Origin: Chara braunii
Taxonomy: Eukaryota > Streptophyta > Charophyceae > Charales > Characeae
Direction: 5' to 3'
DNA length: 23,656 bases
Assembly: GCA_003427395.1 (NCBI GenBank)
Contig: BFEA01000389.1
Coordinates: 792,098-815,753 of the forward strand
The notes under the pieces are model-generated. The model was not told the origin of the DNA, searched no databases, and worked only from the letters and a program-made list of their open reading frames with translations. Both the position numbers and the translations under genes were made by a program. Numbering within the stretch: the stretch's first letter is position 1; each line of letters starts with the position of its first letter. Positions 1 to 9,229 of the stretch are shown piece after piece.

Positions 1-538
1 AACATTAAAAAAAAAAAAACAAAAAAAAAAAACGGAAGTTTGAAAAGTATTTTCGAACTCCAACCCTGACCACGCACTACTTTTCTCTTTTTTTTTTTTT
101 TTCCTTTTCTCCCTTTTTTTTTACCACTTTGAGATCTCTTATTCTGTTTTTTTTTTACTATGCTATATTCTTCTCTCAAAGCTTTCTTTTTTCCGTTTTT
201 CTCTCCATTTTATGCCCGAAAACGGGTCTGTCGTCCCTTGCGCAATGCATATAAGCCGCAACCCCCATACAGGGCTAGGAAAAGCACTCGGGACCAATTC
301 CATCCGCCACTGCAGCCAACAATTCAATCAAAAATTGCTTAAACCATCAGTACTTGGCCCAGCTATCCGCCGCGGGCCTTTCCTCCGCCAAGGGAAGGCC
401 CGGTAGCTGCCTGAAGGCCGGGCCCCGGTTCTGTAGGGACGACACTACAGAGGAAACCAAGAAAGAAAGACAAAAAAAAATCAAACACAAAAATTAAAAA
501 AGAACAAAAACAAACGAAAAAAAAAAAGAATCCACCAG

Positions 539-540
<2 letters not shown>
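1..540. other. AT-rich low-complexity DNA, no gene seen
   Basis: Poly-A and poly-T tracts dominate the first 220 bases and 470-530. Between them, 230-440 is more balanced in composition. I see no convincing reading frame: the short frames here cross homopolymers. The segment 339-367 is repeated in opposite orientation at 1738-1764 and is listed separately. Confidence 0.6.

Positions 541-595
<55 letters not shown>
541..595. repeat. (TC)n microsatellite
   Basis: This is an uninterrupted TC dinucleotide run of about 27 units. It generates false Arg-Glu or Ser-Leu reading frames on both strands. Confidence 0.97.
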
Positions 596-598
<3 letters not shown>

Positions 599-973
599 GA
601 CAGCACAAAAGACAGTACTCATATCATCCTGGCGGACTGGTGGAAAGTTTGCAAGGGCAAGCTCAGTAAAGATCAACGTCGACAAGTCTTCGGCAAAATT
701 TGGAACAAGGAATACTGTTGGGCAATCCCAGATCAGAAAGGCAGACTGATTTTTTCCAGGTTGCTGGAAGCAAAAAGATCCTGGGCCATTGAGCCCGACT
801 GATTTATTTTCCAATGCTGTTTTGTATATACTGTAAATAGAAGATGTACAGTCCTTTCTGTTCCTTTCTCAATTAGATTAGTTTAAGATAGGACTGGTTT
901 GCCAGTTAGTGCAGTGCTATGCCTGCACTCATTTGGACTTGATTATTTCAGTGTTTACCACTGGTTAAGAGAT
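596..973. other. Unique-looking segment, possible short reading frame, no gene assigned
   Basis: A 68-codon plus-strand frame (596-802) has ordinary amino-acid composition and several Trp residues, but resembles nothing I know and begins right at the TC run. An AT-rich stretch with UTR-like texture follows its stop. The 16-base string AAAAGACAGTACTCAT at about 607-622 recurs at about 1134-1149, just outside the inverted-repeat element. I do not call a gene. Confidence 0.3.
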
Positions 974-1034
974 AAGGGACGCTAGACCCGTTTTCCAGCT
1001 TAGCCCAAAGGGACGCTGGACCCGTTTTCCAGCT
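974..1034 (+). repeat. Tandem pair of a 27-base motif (period 34)
   Basis: Bases 974-1000 and 1008-1034 are nearly identical (AAGGGACGCT, then AGACCC or GGACCC, then GTTTTCCAGCT). The core GACCCGTTTTCCAGC also appears in opposite orientation at 2786-2801, so this short sequence is dispersed as well as tandem. Confidence 0.85.
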
Positions 1035-1146
1035 ACAGTTTCGACCGGGCAGAATTGTAAGGTCCCCGGCCTCTTCCAATGACATTTTGATAAATATAAA
1101 GTTATATTTTTTTTCTTTTTAAAAAGAAAAAAAAAAAGACAGTACT

Positions 1147-1218
1147 CATTGCGGTGTATCTTTCCATGTTCTAGCAGAAGATTCACTCTCGTTTTGCACA
1201 TTTCGAGAGTGATAGAGA

Positions 1219-1305
<87 letters not shown>

Positions 1306-1307
1306 NN

Positions 1308-1372
<65 letters not shown>

Positions 1373-1507
1373 GCGAGTTTGCCGCGGCCCTCCGTGCAGG
1401 TCGCCGCCCCCTCTCTCTCTCTCACTCTTGGGGTCCCTCCACCACTCTCAAAATGTGCAAAAAGAGAGTGAATCTTCCGCTAGAACATGGAAAGATACAC
1501 CGCCATG
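1147..1507. mobile_element. Small foldback or MITE-like element with ~65-bp inverted arms
   Basis: The left arm (1147-1211) and right arm (1443-1507) are inverted copies with only a few mismatches. Each outer end reads close to CATKGCGGTGTATCTTTCC and each inner end finishes at CGAGAGTG or TGAGAGTG. A second nested pair lies inside: GGGGCGGCGA at 1367-1376 and TCGCCGCCCC at 1401-1410. The interior also has a GA run on the left and a short CT run on the right, so the whole element could fold into one hairpin. No protein is encoded. I see no clear target-site duplication. A non-autonomous inverted-repeat transposon is the likeliest explanation, but movement is not shown. Confidence 0.65.
1220..1367. 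repeat. (CA)n followed by (GA)n microsatellite
   Basis: A CA run (about 1220-1251) passes directly into a GA run (about 1252-1367). Two unresolved bases at 1306-1307 show that the array length is uncertain in the assembly. The run sits inside the inverted-repeat element. Confidence 0.97.
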
Positions 1508-2270
1508 ATTATTTTTGTGCATGTAGAGGTAGTGACTGTGCTTTTTCTTTTTTCCATGTTTTTTTTTTATAATGGATTTCATCCCCTTTTTCTGTCATTT
1601 CTTTTTGCATTTTGTGTTGTTGTTTTTTTTTTGTCTTCTTTTTCTCGTGTTTTTCTCCGAGCAGGTTTGGCAAGTTAGCGTGCGGTAGTTCGAGCCTGGG
1701 CAAGGCTTGGCATACCGGTCGGCCGAGGCTAGGACTTGATAGCTGGCCAAGTACTGGTCGTTTAAACCCTAACTACTCTCCCAAAAAAAAACAAAAAGAC
1801 CTCAAGCCATACTACCCTCAGGCTGATTCCTCGCTAGTATTAGAACATGCCCTAATTAAATCCTATCTAACAATCTCAGCTACTGACTAGCCAAAATTTC
1901 TTCTCTCAAATCTTTCATCATCTTGGTTCTGCAATACTTTTCAATGTCAGCATTTATCTTTTCATTTTTCTATTTTTTGTGTTATTTCTGGATTTCTTTC
2001 CTTTCCCGTTGGTTTCCTCTCCCATAACCTCCCTACTTCCTGTCAACGTCTCTAAGACGTCCCTCTTCTTCTCTTCCGCTTTTAAAGGGGTTTTAAGGGC
2101 TTTTAAAGGACTATAGTCCATCAGTATAACCACGTGGGCGATTACCGAAGGTGACTGTCATATGTCCAGAATCTGACCACTACTGTAACAACGACCTGGG
2201 CTTATAAAGGGGTTTAAAGGGGCCAAAGGAAATAAAATAAAATTTAAAAGGCCCGGGGTTGTGCTAGTTT
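1508..2270. other. T-rich then AT-rich DNA, no gene seen
   Basis: 1540-1660 is T-rich low-complexity sequence. 1670-1890 is more balanced and carries the inverted partner of 339-367. 2080-2240 contains repeated TTTTAAAGG and TAAAGGGG strings and a perfect 12-base palindrome, GGACTATAGTCC, at 2108-2119. I see no gene. Confidence 0.55.
1738..1764 (-). repeat. Inverted partner of 339-367
   Basis: Read on the minus strand, this segment gives TAAACGACCAGTACTTGGCC followed by AGCTATC. It matches bases 339-367 on the plus strand with about three differences. The pair brackets 1.4 kb that includes the microsatellites and the inverted-repeat element. Confidence 0.6.
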
Positions 2271-3254
2271 CTCAGGAGTGTTCCAGCGGTTACTCTCCAG
2301 CTCGTGTCACTGTCTCTCACCCGACTCTCAGCCGAGGTTGAGTAACGGCCTCTCTAACTTAAACTTTTCTGTAGACATTTCGTATGGGAACGCTGGGCAT
2401 GGTTCCCAGCACGTGCTGCTCCCCACGAATAAACTGGAGCTTTGTTATCCTCCCCCCAAGAAAAAAAACGCCTTCCCATGCAGACAGATTGACATCCTTA
2501 CACCAGATTGGAGGCATGAAAGACCTTAAAGGGGTAGGCCAAGCACCCATTACCAAAGATGCACAAACAAGAGGCTAATGCATTGCATCAACAACCCTCT
2601 CCTTGTCCCACCATCATTTCCTCAAGCCCATGCCCAAGGCGGTGAGCTGGCAGTGCCCCGAGCACTTTTCTGCGGGTGCCAGCCGCCGGCTTCTTCAGCT
2701 GTTCTTGACTCTTTTTTTTTGTTTCCTTTCGGTTTTCTTTTATTAACCCAAGGGAGACTCCATGTATTGGTGGGGAGTGTTGGCTGCTGGAAAACGGGTC
2801 CTGCATCGCATTTACACCAGTTCCTGGGATCTGTCTGAGGAGTACGAGAATACGCCTGCCAGCATTAATTACCCTGAGTTCCAGGGGATTGACTGAACAG
2901 ACATTATGAGAGAAGATGGAAACGGGGGCTGCCTCTCTTGTCCTGTGACTCCTGCCCTTCAACACAATCGTGGGTCTACGGGACCCAACCCGGGCACAAC
3001 TCTTACGGCCACCACTACCATCACATACAACTCCTCGGCACGCCAGGTAGATAGTTGAATAAAACTGCACATAGATGCAGATCTGAGAGGTATGCCAACA
3101 ATAACATGTTATTCGTTAAAATCGGACATTATATTTTAAATTGGTACTCGCAAGCTATTAATTTCATGTTAAAATCGCTATATTTTGGACCTGAATGGAA
3201 CTTAGGAACCCGAAGAATGCAATTGACAGGCCATAAATTGAATCTAAACTGGAG
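2271..3254. other. Moderate-GC segment, no assignable gene
   Basis: Open frames exist on both strands, the longest on the minus strand at 2588-3070 (160 codons). That frame has no family signature and crosses a poly-T tract, so I do not call it. The only internal repeat I see is the reverse copy of the 974-1034 core at 2786-2801. Confidence 0.4.
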
Positions 3255-4110
3255 ATTCAAGGCAATCACTTACTGATCATGATAGATTAAGTGTGGATTC
3301 CGTTGCACTTCCATAAGTTTTGTAACTTAAAAACCGTTACGGTTATAACATGAATTGTTGAACTCTCGATTTCTTTACACCTTGCTCAATTTTGTGTCAG
3401 CATTGAGTCGGACCTCTTTTAGATGACATTGTGACTTCCCTTAATTTATTGAAACTCAATCGAAGTGGGACATTTAAGGCAATCACACGGATGGTTTAAG
3501 TAGTAATAGTCTAGTATGGATTCCGTCATACTTCGACAATTTATGCTTTAAGTTAATGTATACTAACTTATTAACTCGATCGAATAGTAAAATTTAAGCC
3601 TTAGGCAATCACACGACAAACGAGATCATGGTTTAAGTACTATGGATTTCATCGCACTTCGGTAATTTATGTATATACTTGTTAAAAGACGTGACAGTGT
3701 TCGGTGTGATTTAAGGATGAATTCCAACACACTTCGATAATTTTGGACTCTATCACACTTCGACAATTTATGTGACTTTAAAGACGAAACTGGCATGTCA
3801 TTGTCATACATTGAAATGCACTCGAACAGCAGACGTAATGAGACACTGAACGACACGGTCGTGAATGACCTCAGAGTCTTCATCACACGGACTATCACTG
3901 AGCATTGAGTCAGACGTGCTACACATGACATTGTGTGAAAGCGAAACTAGAAATCCATCGATGAGTCAATGCAATCACACGGTAAACAAGATGGTTTATG
4001 TATGGATTCCGACGCACTTCGACAAATAATCATAAACTGAAATGACATTGTCATATCAAACTGAAATTCACGTCAGTACCATGGATTCCGTCTCACTTCA
4101 AGAAATATCG
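3255..4110 (+). repeat. Diverged interspersed/tandem repeat field
   Basis: Two linked motifs recur. The first, close to GGCAATCACACGG, is at about 3259, 3477, 3602 and 3969. The second, close to TATGGATTCCGTCGCACTTC followed by GACAATTTATG, is at 3293-3321, 3515-3545, 3641-3671, 3715-3746, 3746-3772, 4001-4030 and 4079-4106. They usually occur in the same order 30-45 bases apart. A larger duplication is visible: GCATTGAGTC with a downstream ATGACATTGTG occurs at about 3400-3434 and again at about 3901-3935. The field lies just beyond the 3' end of ORF2, so it could be the subterminal part of that element or an unrelated satellite. Confidence 0.75.
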
Positions 4111-4117
4111 TACTCAT

Positions 4118-4275
4118 GAAAAATTAAAAGTTGAAAATTGTATCGGCAATTAAAAGTTCAAAATTGTATCGACACGTGCAATAAATCGCAAATGCAAGAT
4201 TGAAGTACGTCTAAGTTAAACGCTACAACCCAACTGTGCGTTGAACTGCGTCTAAATTAAACGCTACGAACCGCA
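4118..4275 (+). repeat. Two short tandem duplications
   Basis: AATTAAAAGTT followed by (G or C)AAAATTGTATCG occurs twice at about 4121-4172. Then CGTCTAA(G or A)TTAAACGCTAC occurs twice, at about 4207 and 4249. They fill the gap between the repeat field and the end of ORF2. Confidence 0.8.
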
Positions 4276-4322
4276 ATAATGTAAATTTTTTAAAATGCTA
4301 TCATTTACAAAATTTAAAGTTC

Positions 4323-5257
4323 CTACCCCCGCGTCCCATGAGAACCAAACCTGTATAAGACATTCATTGACGACCCGAAAGCAAGGGTTTGTGGCTGTCC
4401 CTTCGTCGCCACCCTCGAGAACACCGAAATGTACTTTATCCTTACAAACCTACAGACACCTGCCAAAAACTTACTGATGGCGTCATGCACACAACATGCC
4501 ACTTGCTCTACCTCATGCCACTTATGAACCTCATCAATTTGACCGGCAATCTCCAAATCGGATTGTCCGTTCTTGTACAGAAGGCGCAAATTTCCCATGT
4601 TGCGACCATAGATTCTAAGTTGGTTGCAAGAAACTAGCACTACAGCGTCTACCAAAGTCCGCTTTTGGTTTAAACATGCCACACACAACACTCTGTAGAA
4701 GTCGGAACCGTTCACAGACAACAGTACACAACAATACGACACATCTTTTGGCTGTATTCCGGCACCGTGCAACGGATATACTCCAAAAACGGATTGTAGG
4801 ACGCACAGTCCAACAACTCTTGTTTCAAGTCTGCAGACCACACCCGAGGTGACCTCGTGACGTTGTCCAGGCGAAGGTAAAACCGGTTATTCTCTTCCTG
4901 CCTGAGCGCGGCGCGCAGGGACGGAAGTTGCCTGACACCAATGGCATAATGAGGTACTTTGATCAGACTTCCCCACTCCATCGCGGAAGCAAACTTGTAC
5001 TCCTTATGCCATGGATATTTCCTTGCCAAGATGACTGTATCCCATTCTGCCTCGGACCACGAATCGAGAGGCTTGTCCAAGAAGGGGACGATGATCATCC
5101 ATGGGTCGTTTTCGAACTCTGTTATCATCGACTCGACAATTTCGGTATCGCTTCCCGAACCACGGGATCCGCATGCACAAGGGCGAATGGGACATGCATA
5201 ATCATGTCGATGGTCCATGACTCCTGTCGCACTCCCTACACAAGACGTGAAATGCAA
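4323..5257 (-). pseudogene. ORF2 copy 1: unknown conserved protein, frameshifted
   Basis: Two overlapping minus-strand frames together encode one protein. The front frame is 5257-4712 and the back frame 4841-4323, with the switch near 4745. I do not recognise the family. It is worth calling because a second copy at 20176-21100 shares its signature. The front part has F-E-x-D-P-W-M, then V-P, L-D-S-W, Y-K-F-A and K-Q-E-L-x-D-C-A. The back part has N/S-G-S-D-F, V-L-C-V-A, L-V-D-A-V-V-L, I-A-G-Q, W-H-E-V-E, F-V-R-x-K-Y and S-S-M-N-x-L-Y-x-F-G-S. No signal peptide or membrane span is evident. An ATG at 5218 is a more conservative start than 5257. The preceding sequence is pyrimidine-rich and ends TTGTGTAG, which resembles a splice acceptor (inference). 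The gene lies behind ORF1 on the same strand, about 140-180 bases after its stop. Confidence 0.6.
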
Positions 5258-5395
5258 ACAGAAATGAAAATGAAATGTCGAAATGGTAGAAAAATCGCCT
5301 TCATGATGAACTTAACTTCAAAAATTGTTGAACCATCACCAACCATCTTTAAAAATTAAACCGTAGACCGTGGACAAAATTCGCTACGCAAAAAA

Positions 5396-8300
5396 TCATC
5401 GCAAAAATGATATGCTCCCTTTTGAATTCTCGTCCGTCCAAACAGTTATTTTAAAAAATCTCACTCCCCCACTCTGTCGGGTGGACGTGCACTCATCGCT
5501 CTTGTCCCCTCCATCTACACTCCCTTCACCAGATGGACTCAGATCCAGAAGTGCAGCTTCAGCATTCAGTCGAACACTGGAAGGAATGACAAGTCCAGTC
5601 GTGAATGGTCTTGTACCTCGGACCGGTCTCTCCCAACCAAAAGCGATCGAGTCAGCATCCTGCCATTGTGTTTCCTCAGTCATTTTCCATCGTTTTTCCC
5701 ATGCGTTCTCATATAGTTGTTCGAGCGACTTTGCTCTCCCAGTCGATACCCAATATTCCACTAGCACTTGATTATAATTCTGCGAATTATAATAAACAAC
5801 CACTCGGGAAAGAGCTTTGGCCACCCAGATTGGCACACCGTTGGACAGATCATCGTCGGAGGGGCGAAGGATAAGAAAAGTGCCCACGACAACATGCACG
5901 AGGGGGTCGAAACTGGTCTTCACACAATTTTTTCTTCGTCCAACAAACAGGGGTTCCCTGTCGTTGATGTTGACACTGCGAGGAGAAGGTTGTTGATCGC
6001 TTTCGAGCAATTGTGGTCTTGGCCAAAAACATTCCTGAGGTTGTGAGGACAACCCGTTGGCGATGATCTCATCTCCATGTTTGATAACCTTCTCCCAGTA
6101 ACACAAAGCTCTTTCTCTCCTACTCACCTCATAGTCATTGTAAGTGCACCACATAAACCGCCTACTCTCCAGCAACTCGCGAAATCGAACAACACCATTT
6201 TTGCCATTCAAATAGTCATTTCGAGGAAGGGGTTGCACATGAGGCGGGTCAAACGGCCACGAAGGACATGCATAGCTCTCATCGGGGTTTTGATTGAACC
6301 AATAAATCGGATCTTCCTCGGGCAACCAGTTGTCGTCATCGCAAAACTCCTTGTACAACATGCCCGGATTATCTCCAACCATAAAAAATTTAAGCAATTG
6401 CGGTTTCGAAATACCAATAATGTCTGACGCAACGCACGGGTCTACTATACTAATCCAATTTTTCATCGTATCAAGGAATATACATTTGGGAGACTTTTTG
6501 TGGGATTGCTCTATGAGCTCGAAGAACTCGTCCATAGTATAAGCGTCCATGTCTTTCAATTTCTTTAAGAAAACGCTGAAAGTAGCGTCAACGTCTGTAT
6601 GGGTATGTCCCACCAGTATGAAACATATTTCTACCTCTTGGAAAACTTTGAACTTAACCAAGAGTGCAGCTAGCGCACATATGTACTTGTTCTTGTTTTT
6701 CCGCCAACAATTATCTGCTTAAATGCGCAAAAACGGTGGCAGTGGCGTCCCGCTCCCTTGAATTTCGACAAGGGTTCTCATAACACAAGTAGCGACCGTG
6801 TTCGAATCGTGTTTGAAATACGGAAACCACGTGTATNCATATANACTAGGGTCTCTACCGTGTGCAATGACGCCTGTCAGATTCGTCTTCATCATCATGT
6901 GCGTGCCTAAGTGCTTTCGAGTTGTTTGCTTGACCAATATGGGGAATAGTTGTCGTCTTCTGATCCATGCCGTCAATGATGAGACACAAACGCTCGTTCG
7001 GACGAACCATCGAATCAGTTTTCGCTCAACTGTAGTCCAATTTGTGTTCAACTTGCCTCCTTTGATGAGCTTGCATATCCTCTCGAGCTTGTTCTCGATC
7101 TCGAGGAAAAGCAACATATTGTATACGTTCCTTCAGTTCATGACAGACGGCGCACTTCGTGAACGTGTTAGACTGCGCGAGGGAAACGTGGAAAAAGTGT
7201 TTCCGCCACAATTTATAAAAGTTGGACTCAGACACAACAGCGAGGCCAGCGGCCAGAAAGTCTGATTTGATGGACTCATAAATTGATCTCTTCGTGAAAG
7301 CAGCCGGGAGTCGAAGCTTCGGTCTGGAAACCCCACCTTGGTTAGCCACCTCATTCGGCATGCTATCCGCATGACACTCGATGAACGTTCTCATGCTGGC
7401 AAGCATGGCGACCGTTTTATTGGTTGACCGATATCTTCCTGTCATGCCATGCTCAGAACGCACGTAGCCATTGTCGAAACATTTTTTGTAGTTGTAAAAT
7501 GTATTACGCGAGACACCGAGTACATTGCAGTACGCCTTGACGCACATCGAACATTCCAACTCCATAGGGCGGACACGTTTCTGTCCACTCCCATTTACTG
7601 TGAAATCCTGAATACTTTTCATCCGCCACTCAGCTCGCTCTACCGGACTCTTACTGTACAGTCCTTGTGTAACCTTTCGCACTTCCTCAGGCGACATGTC
7701 GTAACAACATCGAGCCTTGCAACATGCCATGCTGCACACCATGAACAGTCTTTTTTCGGATATCATGTTTCTCGCTCTTTTGTACTGTTCTTTCCTCCTA
7801 GCGTTCCTATTAGCCATGGTATACGTTCGTTTTTCGCTTGGCAGAGGTGCGGGCAAAATCTGTAGTATCGCCCTTCTCTCTGCATCACCCCTGCCAGACG
7901 CTTCCGACCCAGACTAACTATGAATTGGAATGGCATCATCACTTCGCACTTGCGTTGGACTCGCCCGTGCTGTGGAAAGTTCCTCCGAAGAATAGTCGGT
8001 GGCAACCAACTTCGTACTACCGGAGCTAGCACGAAGCAAAGGTCCACTGGAAGAGGACTGTTGTCCAGACGAGTAATCAATGGCCACCAACTTCTCACTC
8101 TCGTCATCAGATGTTGCGTAAGAAGCACCCATTGGCACGCAACTGCTGTGCGCCGAAGTTGTGGGGTCCACCTCGCCAAGAATGTGGAACTCGATCCGGG
8201 AGGCAGACGGATCTTCGCTCGCGCACGTTGTCGCCAAATCCGTAGGCAGTTGGATGCAACCTCCAAAGCTCTCACGAAAAGCGAGACTTCGTTTTCTGGG

Positions 8301-8420
8301 GAAAGTTGCAGTGGACTGTTGGAACGGCGAACTGTCCGAAGAGATCGTTCGGGCCAATTCCAGGTGTTGTAGCTGGTAATGCAAGTCGACGGGTTGTTCA
8401 GTTTTCATACCCCGTTTCAT
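5396..8420 (-). pseudogene. ORF1: DUF7869-like predicted RNase H-fold/transposase-like gene, broken
   Basis: Four minus-strand pieces form one gene. 8420-7914 is Ser-rich, with DYSSG/DYSSE repeats. After an in-frame TAG (7916-7914), 7913-7026 is Cys-rich, with an HTH-like stretch (VSRNTFYNYKK) and a segment ending FTKCAVCHELKERI. After an in-frame TGA (7028-7026) comes LCLIIDGMDQKT. A frameshift between about 6960 and 6890 leads to NLTGVIAHG and YTWFPYFKHDSNT. After an in-frame TAA (6721-6719) come ADNCWRKNKNKY and ILVGHTHTDVDATFS, then a C-terminal part with a beta-rich module (about 5870-5740: VGTFLIL, PIWVAKAL, VLVEYW). From memory, the IDGMDQ, DNC and GHTHTDVD motifs mark the family annotated DUF7869. 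Their spaced acidic residues suggest an RNase H/DDE-type core (inference). ATG 8420 is the first in-frame ATG after a TGA near 8483. The apparent start at 6661 is a TTG inside the gene. Unresolved bases lie at 6837 and 6844. Confidence 0.75.
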
Positions 8421-8482
8421 GCGGCCGTTCGCCGAGCCGTCTTTGGCGTCGTCATGTAACCGTCCGTGCAGCGGATGCGATT

Positions 8483-9229
8483 CCCGTCAGCGAAATCGAT
8501 TAAACTCTCCAGTGCGGATTGAACTAGTCATTCGAATGCGCTTCCACACCCCGCAAAACAGCGGAGAAAACTGTAAGCACGATTACTAAAGAATTAAGGG
8601 CTACCCCCCCCCCCCCCCCTTCCCAAACCCGATTCCGGACACGGCAGCCGAATAGGGCGAGCTCGTCTGTAGGCGATCACAGCCCCTGCAACGAAATTGC
8701 CGCACATGGAAGGCGCGGTCTGGCAGATGGGTGACACGGACGATTTGACAAACCGCGATTTGCGAAGTGAGCCGACATCCGAACTTGGAAGAGATCGAAG
8801 TCCTTTAAATGCATGAAATGCATGTGCCGAAGGGAAGCCGAATTTCTCTTGCATCGACTTTGGCGTTAAGAATTGCCCCGATAGAAAACGGAGACACCCT
8901 TTACCATTTTGCTTTTTATACTTTTGTAATTGGACATTGAAGTCTGTAGCAGCTGTCAAAGTCAAACCCCTTGACCTTTTTAAAGGCCTCCGTAGATGGA
9001 ACCTAGCTGCTACAAAGGGCCTTGGCCTGCTCACCCGTCGCTCCCGCAGGTAGCTGAAGAGGGTAGGTACCACAACCGTCTTGGCGGTTGTTTAGCGTCA
9101 AGAGGCAAGTCCCTCAAGGCGCGTGTCAGCCGACACTTGAGGCAAGTCCCTCATCGCTATAATAGCTTGCGAACTCATGCATGGCTAGTCCTTATGAGGA
9201 AGCCTGTGTGCGGCCCACATTAATAAATG
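8483..9229. other. Spacer with C-run and short direct repeat, no gene seen
   Basis: A C-run of about 17 bases lies at 8604-8620. A degenerate copy of the 24-bp palindromic motif is at 8764-8787. GAGGCAAGTCCCTCA is repeated at 9102-9116 and 9139-9153. The frames covering this segment show no family signature. I find no terminal inverted repeat here that matches the other side of the ORF1-ORF2 unit. Confidence 0.45.

Noticed and set aside
596-802. Short plus-strand frame with Trp-rich ordinary composition
   Set aside because: It has no family signature, no conserved second copy, and begins at a microsatellite, so it is too weak to call as a gene.
363-814. Minus-strand frames rich in alternating Arg-Glu
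   Set aside because: They are translations of the TC microsatellite at 541-595 and adjacent homopolymers.
1149-1508. Plus-strand 119-codon and minus-strand 80-codon frames
   Set aside because: They run through the CA/GA microsatellite and the inverted arms, and cross unresolved bases.
4740-4775. Programmed frameshift in ORF2 at CCAAAAGATG
   Set aside because: The second copy lacks the slippery-looking string and needs a different phase change.
5396-8420. Reassigned stop codons as the explanation for ORF1 interruptions
   Set aside because: All three stop codons interrupt the gene and there is also a frameshift, so a single code change does not explain it. Decay or sequencing error is simpler.
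4300-8620. Terminal inverted repeats at the edges of the ORF1-ORF2 unit
   Set aside because: I compared the sequence near 4120-4320 with the reverse complement of 8480-8620 and saw no convincing match.
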